Shown: positions 28,690-37,128 of the stretch, piece by piece
Layout: every line of letters begins with the position of its first letter
How positions within the stretch are numbered: position 1 is the stretch's first letter
Assembly (NCBI GenBank): GCA_023443455.1
Contig: JAEZUE010000054.1
Location: 24,643-88,642, forward strand
DNA from: Verrucomicrobiota bacterium
Lineage (GTDB): Bacteria > Verrucomicrobiota > Verrucomicrobiia > Opitutales > Opitutaceae
Length of the DNA: 64,000 bases
Direction of reading: 5' to 3'
Made by a program: the position numbers and the translations under genes
Notes under the pieces: model-generated
What the model saw: the letters and a program-made list of their open reading frames with translations, nothing else
What the model was told of the DNA's origin: nothing
Databases searched by the model: none

Positions 28690-29919
28690 TCATTCGCTGC
28701 GCAACGCCTCGGACGGCTTGAGTCGGGCGGCCCGCCAGGCCGGCAACACGGCGGCCACGAGCGCGATCGCCACCGAGCAGACCACGATCAGCGCCGCATC
28801 GGCGCCGGCGAGATGGGCGGGCACCTCGGTGAACATGTAGAAACGCTCCAGCGCGGCCCGGCTCTGCGTGAGCCGGGTGAAAAGCTCGATGACATCGTTC
28901 CGCAAATACAGCGCCGCGATGCCCAGGCCGGCGCCCAGCGCCGTGCCGACCACGCCGATGAACAGCCCCTGATAGCAGAAGCAGGCCGCCACGCTGCGCG
29001 CATCGCCGCCGAGCGCGGCCAGCAGGCCGATCTCGCGGGTCTTGCGCACGACCGAGATCAACAGCGAACTGGCGACGGAAAACCCGGCCACGACCACGAT
29101 GAACAGCAGCAGGAAGAACAGCATGTTCTTCTCGAGCTGGAGGATGAAGAGGAAGTCGCGGTTGGAGTCCATCCACGTGCGGGCGTGCCAGCCGCGCGGC
29201 AGGATCTCCCCGAGCTGCTCCACCACGGCGTCGGGGTCGGCGTCGGCGGCCAGGCGCAGGTTGACGCCGTGCACCGCGGAGCCGAGGCCGTAGAGGTCCT
29301 GCATGGTGCGCAGGGTGCAGAGCACCAGATTGCCGTCGAGCTGGGTGTGGCCGATCTCGAACAGGCCGACGACGCGGAACTCGCGCGGCAGGATCACCTC
29401 GTCCTGTCGCATCTTCTCGAGCATGAGCGGCGTGTAGAGCTCGACCTTGCCGCCCACGCGGGTGCCGAGCTGCTGCGCGAGGCCGGTGCTCAGGATCACC
29501 GAGTCGTCGTCGAGATCGTCCACGCTGCCCCGACGCACATAGCGCTGCAACGGCACCACCTCGTCGATGTGGTTCAGGTCGATGCCCTGGATCGCGGGAA
29601 AGGCCGGCTTGTTGCCCGTGAGCAGCATCACCACGCCCTCGGCGTGCGGCGTCGCGCCGACCACCCCGGGCACGGTGCGCGCGAGCTCCAGCACCTTCGC
29701 GGCGCCGGGCATCGGCTGCGAGGTCACCAGCTGCACCTCGCCCGCCGTATCCACCATCATGCGGCGGATCTGCTGCTGGAAACCGCCCATCACGCCGAGC
29801 GTGACGATCAGCACCGTCACGCCCAACGCCACCCCGAGCAGCGAGATCACCGTGAAGAACGGCACGCGCCGCCCCGACGGGAAGAGCTGTTTCAGTGCGA
29901 GGTAGAGGGGCCAGGACAT
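28690..29919 (-). CDS. lolC: Lipoprotein-releasing system permease LolC/LolE
   Basis: A 409-residue inner-membrane subunit of the LolCDE-type complex. The topology is that of the family: one helix near the N-terminus (FFTVISLLGVALGVTVLIVTLGVMGG, about 22-46), a ~220-residue periplasmic domain, then three C-terminal helices (MLFFLLLFIVVVAGFSVASSLL; CYQGLFIGVVGTALGAGLGIAAL; ALIVVCSVAIALVAAVLPAW). The coupling loop VRKTREIGLLAALGGDARSV contacts LolD. It ends in the classic AARLKPSEALRSE. Only one permease is present, so it probably works as a homodimer, as in LolF-type systems. It begins 92 nt after lysS on the same strand. Confidence 0.9.
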   Translation of the reverse strand: MSWPLYLALKQLFPSGRRVPFFTVISLLGVALGVTVLIVTLGVMGGFQQQIRRMMVDTAGEVQLVTSQPMPGAAKVLELARTVPGVVGATPHAEGVVMLLTGNKPAFPAIQGIDLNHIDEVVPLQRYVRRGSVDDLDDDSVILSTGLAQQLGTRVGGKVELYTPLMLEKMRQDEVILPREFRVVGLFEIGHTQLDGNLVLCTLRTMQDLYGLGSAVHGVNLRLAADADPDAVVEQLGEILPRGWHARTWMDSNRDFLFILQLEKNMLFFLLLFIVVVAGFSVASSLLISVVRKTREIGLLAALGGDARSVAACFCYQGLFIGVVGTALGAGLGIAALYLRNDVIELFTRLTQSRAALERFYMFTEVPAHLAGADAALIVVCSVAIALVAAVLPAWRAARLKPSEALRSE

Positions 29920-30010
29920 TTTCGATTGGAGGATTGCCGAGTGGCGAAGGGCCGGACCGGCCCTGCTGGCGCCGCCACAATCGGCAATCGGAAATCGGAA
30001 CCGAAAACCG

Positions 30011-31483
30011 TCAGACGCCCTGCGGCCGCAGCTGCGGGAAGAGGATGACGTCGCGGATGCTCTCGGCGCCGGTGAGCAGGATGCAGAGGCGGTCGATGCC
30101 GATGCCCATGCCGCCGGCCGGCGGCATGCCGTGCTCGAGGGCGACGAGGAAATCGTTGTCCATCTTCTGGATATCCTCGCCGACCTGGGCCTCGAACATC
30201 TGGCGCTGCACGAGCGGGTCGTTCTGCTCGGAGTAGGCCGGCGCCACCTCCATGCCGCCGATGCACAGCTCGAACACGTCGATCGTGGTCGGGTCGTCGA
30301 GGGTGATCTTGGCGAGCGGGCAGAGCTCCTTGGGCAGGTGCGTGACGAAGGTCGGCTGGATGAGCTTGGGCTCGATGCGCTTACCGAAGACCTCGTTGGT
30401 GACCTCGAAATCCTCCCAGTCCGGGCGCACGTCGAGGCCCATCGCCTTCGCCGCCGCCATCTTTTCCTCCTTGGTCTTCTCGAACCAGTGGGCGTCGCCG
30501 GTCTCGGCGACGACGAGGTCCTTGTACTTCGCCTCGCGCCAGACACCGTCGAAGTTGATCGCCTCGCCGGTCGGGGCGTGGGTGATCTCCATCTTGCCGA
30601 GCACGTCGCGGCAGAGGGTCTGGATGAGGTCGCGCACGAGGTCCATCATGCCGCGGAAATCGCTGTAGGCCTGGTAGATCTCGAGCATGGAGAACTCCGG
30701 ATTATGGCGACGCGAGATGCCCTCGTTGCGGAAATTGCGGCCGATCTCGAAGACCCGGTCGTAGCCGCCCACGAGCAGGCGCTTGAGGTAGAGCTCGAGC
30801 GCGATGCGCAGGAAGAAGTCGCAGCCCAGCGCGTTGTGGTGCGTGGTGAACGGCCGGGCGGCGGCGCCACCGGCGACGTTCTGCAGGATCGGCGTCTCGA
30901 CCTCGAGGAAGTCGCGGCCCTCGAAGAAGCGGCGGATCGCCGAGACCAGCCGCGCCCGCAGCATCAACCGCTCGCGCGACTCCTGGTTGACGATCAGATC
31001 GAGGTAACGCTGGCGGTACACCTGCTCGGGGTCGGAGAGACCGTGCCACTTCTCCGGCAACGGTCGCAGCGCCTTGGAGACCAACGTGTAGCGGTCGGCG
31101 CGCACCGTGACCTCGCCGGCGCGGGTGCGGAACATCGTGCCGCTCACGCCGATGATGTCGCCGATGTCGAGTTTCTTGAAAGCCGCATACGCCTCCTCGC
31201 CCACCTGATCCTTCTTCACGAAGACCTGCACCAGCCCCGCGCGGTCGAGGATCTTGATGAAACAGCTCTTGCCGCCGTCGCGGTAGACCGTGATGCGGCC
31301 GGCCACGTTGACCGGCACCGTGTAGTCCTGCCCGTCGACATGCGCCGCGATCGCCTCGGCGGAGGTGTGGGTCTGCGGGGCGTTGGCGCGGAACGGATCG
31401 AAACCGGCGGCGCGCATCTCCTGGAGCTTGGCCAGGCGGACGGCGAACAGATCGTGGGAATTGTCGGCGGGAGTCTCGGTCAT
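30011..31483 (-). CDS. lysS: Lysyl-tRNA synthetase, class II
   Basis: Charges tRNA-Lys. The 490-residue protein has an N-terminal OB-fold anticodon-binding domain (about 55-160, VAGRITVYRDGGKSCFIKILDRAGLVQVF). Motif 1 is in LVSAIRRFFEGRDFLEVETPIL, motif 2 in VFEIGRNFRNEGISRRHNPEFSMLE and motif 3 in GMPPAGGMGIGIDRLCILLTG. These spacings are diagnostic for class II LysRS. The start at 31483 (MTETPADNSHDLFAVRLAKLQEMRAAG) fits the family; longer readings are arginine-rich artefacts. It faces the divergent MoxR operon across a 288-bp intergenic region whose right half (about 31697-31770) is AT-richer and presumably carries the operon promoter. Confidence 0.96.
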   Translation of the reverse strand: MTETPADNSHDLFAVRLAKLQEMRAAGFDPFRANAPQTHTSAEAIAAHVDGQDYTVPVNVAGRITVYRDGGKSCFIKILDRAGLVQVFVKKDQVGEEAYAAFKKLDIGDIIGVSGTMFRTRAGEVTVRADRYTLVSKALRPLPEKWHGLSDPEQVYRQRYLDLIVNQESRERLMLRARLVSAIRRFFEGRDFLEVETPILQNVAGGAAARPFTTHHNALGCDFFLRIALELYLKRLLVGGYDRVFEIGRNFRNEGISRRHNPEFSMLEIYQAYSDFRGMMDLVRDLIQTLCRDVLGKMEITHAPTGEAINFDGVWREAKYKDLVVAETGDAHWFEKTKEEKMAAAKAMGLDVRPDWEDFEVTNEVFGKRIEPKLIQPTFVTHLPKELCPLAKITLDDPTTIDVFELCIGGMEVAPAYSEQNDPLVQRQMFEAQVGEDIQKMDNDFLVALEHGMPPAGGMGIGIDRLCILLTGAESIRDVILFPQLRPQGV

Positions 31484-31771
31484 GGAGGCGGCACGGTACG
31501 CGGCGCCCGCCCGCCCCTGCAAGCCCGGGATGCGGAGGCGACGACACGCGTTGGCGACCGCCGCCACGTCGCCCCGTGGATACCGCGGCGGCAACACCCT
31601 CGACAAACGGGTTCACCGCATTGCGGGGCCCCAGGCGCACGATCCGGATCGCAACGGACGGGTGTCCGCACCACCACGGCCCGCCACCAACGGCCTGCTT
31701 TCGGATTTCCCTCGAAACTTATTGTTCCCTTCGTGGTCTTTTGCCCCTCAAATTCCTGCAACCCTCGACGC

Positions 31772-32755
<984 letters not shown>

Positions 32756-32808
32756 CCAGTCCGGCCCCACCGCCCCCGCCCCGTCCTCGACCTCCTGCGC
32801 GAGTCGAC

Positions 32809-33714
32809 ATGCCCACCGGTCATCCATCACCCATCGCCCCTCGGCCCTCCAACTTCGCGGCGCTGCGGCGCCTCGAGTGGCGGGTCCGGCACGCGGTCGA
32901 GACGGTGTTGAGCGGCGAATACCGCTCCACCTTCCGCGGCCGTGGCATGGAGTTCGACCAGGTCGTGAAGTACGAGTTCGGCGACGACGTGCGCGACATC
33001 GACTGGAACGTCACCGCCCGCCTCGGCGAACCCTACCGCAAGAAGTTCGTCGAGGAGCGCGAGGTCACCGTGCTGATCCTCTTCGAGGATTCGCCCTCGC
33101 TGCAGTTCGGCTCGGCCGGCCGCACCAAACGCGACGCCCTCCTCGAACTCGCCGGCCTGATCGCCCTGCTCGGCGCCACCAACCGCGACCGCGTCGGACT
33201 CGTGCACGTCACCCCCGACGGCCATCACCTTTCGCCGCCCGTGCGCGGCCGCAGTCAGATCATGCATCTGGCGGCGAGCCTGCTCGGCCGGCCCGCACCC
33301 GCGCTCGACGCCGCGAACGAGGTGCCCATTCCGTGGCAATTCATCGCCCGCGCCGCCCCGCGCCACAGCGTGCTGCTCTGGTTGGGCGACTTCCCGCCCC
33401 GCCCCGCGCCCGACGGCTGGGCCGTGATCCGCCGCCGCTACCAACCGATGTGTTTCCGCGTCGACGACCCGTGGGATCGCGCGCTGCCCGATACCGAACC
33501 CTTCGGCGCCTACGATCCGCTCGCCGGCCGCGTGGTCGTACTCAACCCCCGCTCGCCCGCGGAACGCGCCCGCCACGACGCCTGGCGTGCCCAACGCGAC
33601 GATACCCTGCGCCACCTCCAGCCCGACCCGCTCGCCCGCCTGGTCGTGGGCACGCAGGACGATCTGCTCGACGCGATGGTCCGCTACTTCCGCGCCCGCA
33701 TGGCCGCGACCTGA
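32809..33714 (+). CDS. DUF58 domain protein (MoxR-associated)
   Basis: A 301-residue protein that starts 53 nt after the MoxR gene. It shows the DUF58 hallmark GEYRSTFRGRGMEFDQVVKYEFGDDVRDIDWNVTARLGEPYRKKFVEEREVTVLILFEDSPSL, the last part resembling a degenerate VWA metal site (D-S-S). No membrane helix is evident, so it is likely cytoplasmic or peripheral, as in many MoxR operons. Family members are almost always encoded beside MoxR, which is the main functional clue. The 388 bp after it hold only repeats before the next operon gene. Confidence 0.9.
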   Translation: MPTGHPSPIAPRPSNFAALRRLEWRVRHAVETVLSGEYRSTFRGRGMEFDQVVKYEFGDDVRDIDWNVTARLGEPYRKKFVEEREVTVLILFEDSPSLQFGSAGRTKRDALLELAGLIALLGATNRDRVGLVHVTPDGHHLSPPVRGRSQIMHLAASLLGRPAPALDAANEVPIPWQFIARAAPRHSVLLWLGDFPPRPAPDGWAVIRRRYQPMCFRVDDPWDRALPDTEPFGAYDPLAGRVVVLNPRSPAERARHDAWRAQRDDTLRHLQPDPLARLVVGTQDDLLDAMVRYFRARMAAT

Positions 33715-33750
33715 TTCGCATGTCACCGACCGCGAAGCACGTTTGCGCCA

Positions 33751-33776
33751 GTAGGTCCGGTCTCCGACCGGACCGC
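33751..33776. repeat. Short palindromic repeat, GTAGGTCCGGTCTCCG type
   Basis: GTAGGTCCGGTCTCCG followed by ACCGGACC forms a hairpin (GGTCCGGT/ACCGGACC). A second copy is at 50596-50620 with a changed right arm (GGGCGGAACC). It is a REP-like element in the gap after the DUF58 gene. Confidence 0.65.
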
Positions 33777-33807
33777 TCGGCATCGCCCGCGCCCCGGGCC
33801 CCCGCCC

Positions 33808-34083
33808 GGCGCCACGCCCCTTCCGGCACGCTGACCCGTGGCGCAGGCGTCCCTGCCTGCGATCCTGCGGCCCAGCCCGCTCCCGCGGCTTCGCCCGCCC
33901 GCGCCGTCCCCTGCGGCATAATCCGCCATCGCCGGCACGGAGGCCGGCGCCACGCCCCTTCCGGCACGCTGACGCGTGGCGCAGGCGTCCCTACCTGCGT
34001 TCCTGTGCGCCAGCCCGCTCCCACGGCTTCGCCCGCCCGCGCCGTCCCCTGCGGCAAAATCCGCCATCGCCGGCACGCCGCCC
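33808..34083. repeat. Two tandem 138-bp direct repeats inside the bat operon
   Basis: A unit beginning GGCGCCACGCCCCTTCCGGC starts at 33808, again at 33946, and a third copy is entered at 34084 before the next gene, giving an exact 138-bp period. The two full copies differ at few positions. They share the core GTGGCGCAGGCGTCCCT and the inverse element CCGGCACGGAGGCCGG with the repeat at 8886-9080. The 388-bp gap 33715-34102 otherwise holds nothing but the short palindrome at 33751. Confidence 0.9.
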
Positions 34084-34102
34084 GGCGCCACGCCCCCGCC
34101 GC

Positions 34103-35173
34103 ATGACCGACTTCATCCTCCACGATCCGTTCTGGCTGTTCGCCCTGCTCGTGCTGCCCGCGATCTGGTGGCTGCGCCGCCGCCGCGGCACCGACGTGCT
34201 GGTCGTGCCCTTCGCCGGTGCGTGGAACCACGGCAGCCATCTGGTCGTCAGCCGTTGGCCCATGGCAATGGCCGTGCTCGGCCTCGTTTTGCTGGCCGTC
34301 GCCCTCGCCCGCCCGCAGCACGTGCAGCAACGCCAGGAGGAACGAAAAGAGGGCTACGACCTGGTGCTCGCGATCGACGTGTCGACCTCGATGTACGCCG
34401 AGGACTACGAACGCGACGGCGAACGGCTCAACCGGCTCGAGGCGTTGCGGCCCGTGCTCGAGGCCTTCATCCGCCAGCGCCCCAACGACCGCATCGGCCT
34501 GATCGTCTTCGCCGGCCGCGCCTACACGCTCTCGCCGCTGACCTTCGACCACGACTGGCTCCGCCGCCAGACCGAGCGGATCAAGATCGGCCTGATCGAG
34601 GACGGCACCGCGATCGGCGACGGCCTCGGCGTCGCCCTCACCCGCCTCGAACAGGCGAAACGCGAACAGGGCGGCAAACGCCTCGGCGCCTTCGTCGTGC
34701 TGCTCACCGACGGCGTGAACAACAAGGGCGCGCTCACCCCGCAGCAGTCCACCGAGATCGCCCGCAGCCGCGGCATCCCCGTCTACACCATCGGCGCCGG
34801 ACGCAACGGCTGGGTCAACTTCCCCGTCTTCGACCAGCAGGGCCGCAAGCTCGGCACGCGTCCCAGTTTCACGGAGACCGACGAGCGCACCCTGCAGTCG
34901 ATCGCCCGCGAGACCGGCGGCGAGTTCTTCCGCGCGATGGACTCCGCGACGATCGAAAACGCCTTCAAGGCCATCGACCGCGCGCAAAAGATCGAGTTCA
35001 CGGCCAAGTCCTACCTGCTCACCGAGGAGCTCTTCCTCTGGTTCGCCGGCCCCGGGGCCGCGCTCCTGCTCGCCGCCGCGCTGATCGTGCGTTGGCCTTT
35101 CGCCCGTGTTTCCCGCGGGGCGTCGGGCCGCTCCAACGCCCGCCTCGGCACCATCCCGGAGGTCCGCCCATGA
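34103..35173 (+). CDS. batA: VWA-domain membrane protein, BatA-like
   Basis: A 356-residue inner-membrane protein: helix about 9-24, helix about 52-69, a VWA domain about 85-305, helix about 331-350. The MIDAS metal site is intact (AIDVSTSM, Asp92-Ser94-Ser96; later Thr in DGTAIGDGL and Asp in VLLTDGVNNKG). BatA of Bacteroides is part of a MoxR-linked complex connected to aerotolerance. In the family the VWA domain lies between the membrane segments and is thought to be extracytoplasmic. Its start is 389 nt after the DUF58 gene, past the repeats, so it may have its own promoter. The call rests on domain order and operon. Confidence 0.88.
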   Translation: MTDFILHDPFWLFALLVLPAIWWLRRRRGTDVLVVPFAGAWNHGSHLVVSRWPMAMAVLGLVLLAVALARPQHVQQRQEERKEGYDLVLAIDVSTSMYAEDYERDGERLNRLEALRPVLEAFIRQRPNDRIGLIVFAGRAYTLSPLTFDHDWLRRQTERIKIGLIEDGTAIGDGLGVALTRLEQAKREQGGKRLGAFVVLLTDGVNNKGALTPQQSTEIARSRGIPVYTIGAGRNGWVNFPVFDQQGRKLGTRPSFTETDERTLQSIARETGGEFFRAMDSATIENAFKAIDRAQKIEFTAKSYLLTEELFLWFAGPGAALLLAAALIVRWPFARVSRGASGRSNARLGTIPEVRP

Positions 35174-35252
35174 GCCCTCCCGCACATTCCCGGGCCCAAC
35201 CGCGCGCCGCCCTCTCTTTTCCGGTATCCGGTCTGCGCTCTTCGGTCTCCCG

Positions 35253-36269
35253 ATGACCTTTGCCCACACGCATCTGCTCTGGTTGCTCCTCGTGCCGGTC
35301 CTGCTCGCGCTCGCCGACGCCACCCGCCGCGCCGCCGACGGAGTCTCCACGTTCCCCGGTATCCGCCGGCTCTGGGCGGGGCCGCGCGGTCTGGCACCGA
35401 GCCGCAACGGCCTGCGCCCGCCGCTGCGTTGGCGCCTCTGGCTCGGGCTCGGGCTGCTCCTGGCCGCCCTCGCCCGCCCGCAGTGGGGCAAGATCGAGGA
35501 ACGCGTCTTCGACCAGTCGCGCGAGGTGCTCATCGCGCTCGACCTGTCGCGCAGCATGCTCTCGACCGACGTGAAACCCTCGCGCCTCGACCGCGCCCGG
35601 CTGCTCGTCGAGAGTCTGCTCGACCGCCTGAAGGGCGAACGTGTCGGCCTGGTCGTCTTCTCCGGCACGGCCTTTCTCCAGTGCCCGCTCAGCGCCGACT
35701 ACGAGGTCCTGCGCGAGTTCCTCCCGCAACTGAATCCCGAATACCTGCCCGAGGGCGGCACCGACTACGCCCGCCTCCTCAAGGCCTCCCTCGGCGCCTT
35801 CTCCAACGAGGCCGGCGCCGACCGCTACCTGATCGTGCTCAGCGACGGCGAGGCGCTCTCCGACGCATGGCAGGCCGAACTGGAGACGATCGGGAAACGC
35901 GGCATCCGCATCCTCACCCTCGGCATCGGCACCCAGGCCGGCTCGGTGATTCCCGCCAAGGACGGCGGCTTCGTGAAGGACGAGCGCGGCGCCGTCGTCA
36001 TGTCGAAGCTCAACCCCACCACGCTCAAGCAGCTCGCCTCCGCCAGCGGCGGCGCCTACGCCGAGGCCTCCGGCTGGGTCGACCTCCCCGCCTTGCTCAA
36101 GCAGACCGTCGAGCGCGGCAAACAGGGTGCACTCGCCGAGCGCCGCACCGTGCGCCTCGCCGAACGTTTCCAATGGTTCCTCGCCCCGGCCCTGCTCCTC
36201 CTGCTCTGGAGCTACTGGAGCGAGTTCCCCGTCGCGCCCCGCCCCCGCGAGCTGCGCCACCTTTCCTGA
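35253..36269 (+). CDS. batB: VWA-domain membrane protein, BatB-like
   Basis: A 338-residue paralogue of the preceding gene with the same plan: helix about 7-21, helix about 61-74, a VWA domain with intact MIDAS (LDLSRS, Asp97-Ser99-Ser101; GGTDYARLL; VLSDGEALSDAW), and a C-terminal helix (FQWFLAPALLLLLWSYW). The sequence VVFSGTAFLQCPLSADYEVLREFL is typical of BatB. It probably forms a heteromer with the BatA-like protein under MoxR control. It begins 79 nt after batA. Confidence 0.88.
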   Translation: MTFAHTHLLWLLLVPVLLALADATRRAADGVSTFPGIRRLWAGPRGLAPSRNGLRPPLRWRLWLGLGLLLAALARPQWGKIEERVFDQSREVLIALDLSRSMLSTDVKPSRLDRARLLVESLLDRLKGERVGLVVFSGTAFLQCPLSADYEVLREFLPQLNPEYLPEGGTDYARLLKASLGAFSNEAGADRYLIVLSDGEALSDAWQAELETIGKRGIRILTLGIGTQAGSVIPAKDGGFVKDERGAVVMSKLNPTTLKQLASASGGAYAEASGWVDLPALLKQTVERGKQGALAERRTVRLAERFQWFLAPALLLLLWSYWSEFPVAPRPRELRHLS

Positions 36270-36321
36270 TACAATGCCCATGCCGCCGACCATGCCCGCC
36301 GTAGGAGCCTGCTTGCAGGCG

Positions 36322-37128
36322 ATGCCCCGCGCCGCCGTGGCCTTCACCTTCGCATTCGCCGCGGTCTCCCTCGCCGCGGCCACGGCCATGCCCACGCCCC
36401 CGGCTCCGCCCGACGACGCCCTCCCGAAACTGGTCGCCGCCCTCTCCGCCCAGCCCGGCCTCGCCGCCGCCGACTGCGCCCGCTTCGCCCGGGAAACCAT
36501 CACCCACGGCCAAACCGCGCTCCAGTCCGGCCAGCCGCCCAAGCCCGGCATCCTCCACGACGGCTTGGCCGCCGTCGCCCAAGGCGAAGCGCTCGATGAC
36601 CAGGCCGCCGACTGGCCCGATCTGCGCCGCCAGCTCGAGCAGCTCCTCGAGCCCCCGCCGCCCCAACAGGACCAGCAGAACCAGGACGAACAGAAAAAGG
36701 ACGAAGAAAAGGAAAACGAGCAGCAACAGCAGCAAAACCAGCAGGACCAGCAGCAACAGGATCCGCAGAATCAGGACGATAAAACCGGCGACCAGCAGCA
36801 GCAGCAACAGCAGGAAAAAAAGAAACCGGAGCAGGAACAACAGCAGTCCGAAGACCAGAAGTCCGAACAGCAAAAGCAGCAGGAGCAGCAGGAGAAGAAG
36901 CAGAGCGAAACGGAGCAGCAGCAGGCCAAAGCGGACGAGTCCAAGAAGGACACCCAAAAAATCGGCGGCGAACCCGCGGCCGACGACGAACGCCGCGAAC
37001 ACCCCGAGCTGGCGATCCCGCTGCAGAAACTCGACGAGGTCCGCGACCAGGACTCCCCGGCCGAACTCTTCCAGCTGCTCCAAAACGACGAACCCCGAGA
37101 CCCCGGCCAGCCCAGGAAGGACTGGTGA
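36322..37128 (+). CDS. Glutamine-rich exported protein in the bat operon
   Basis: A 268-residue protein with no domain I recognise. From this start it has a signal peptide (MPRAAVAFTFAFAAVSLAAATA). A helical segment of ~90 residues follows (DDALPKLVAALSAQ...LRRQLEQLLE), then ~100 residues almost purely Gln, Glu, Lys, Asp and Asn (runs such as QQQQQNQQDQQQQD), then a short conserved-looking end (ELAIPLQKLDEVRDQDSPAELFQLLQNDEPRDPGQPRKDW). It takes the place of BatC, normally a TPR protein with an acidic/Gln-rich linker. Just upstream, 36301-36321 is a GTAGGAGCCTGCTTGCAGG palindromic repeat, so the in-frame ATG at 36274 would translate repeat DNA; 36322 was therefore preferred. It overlaps the next gene by 4 nt. 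Confidence 0.72.
   Translation: MPRAAVAFTFAFAAVSLAAATAMPTPPAPPDDALPKLVAALSAQPGLAAADCARFARETITHGQTALQSGQPPKPGILHDGLAAVAQGEALDDQAADWPDLRRQLEQLLEPPPPQQDQQNQDEQKKDEEKENEQQQQQNQQDQQQQDPQNQDDKTGDQQQQQQQEKKKPEQEQQQSEDQKSEQQKQQEQQEKKQSETEQQQAKADESKKDTQKIGGEPAADDERREHPELAIPLQKLDEVRDQDSPAELFQLLQNDEPRDPGQPRKDW

Noticed and set aside
33808..34102. Regularly spaced repeats as a possible CRISPR array.
   Set aside because: The period is 138 bp with whole-unit identity, not short repeats with unique spacers, and no cas gene is near.
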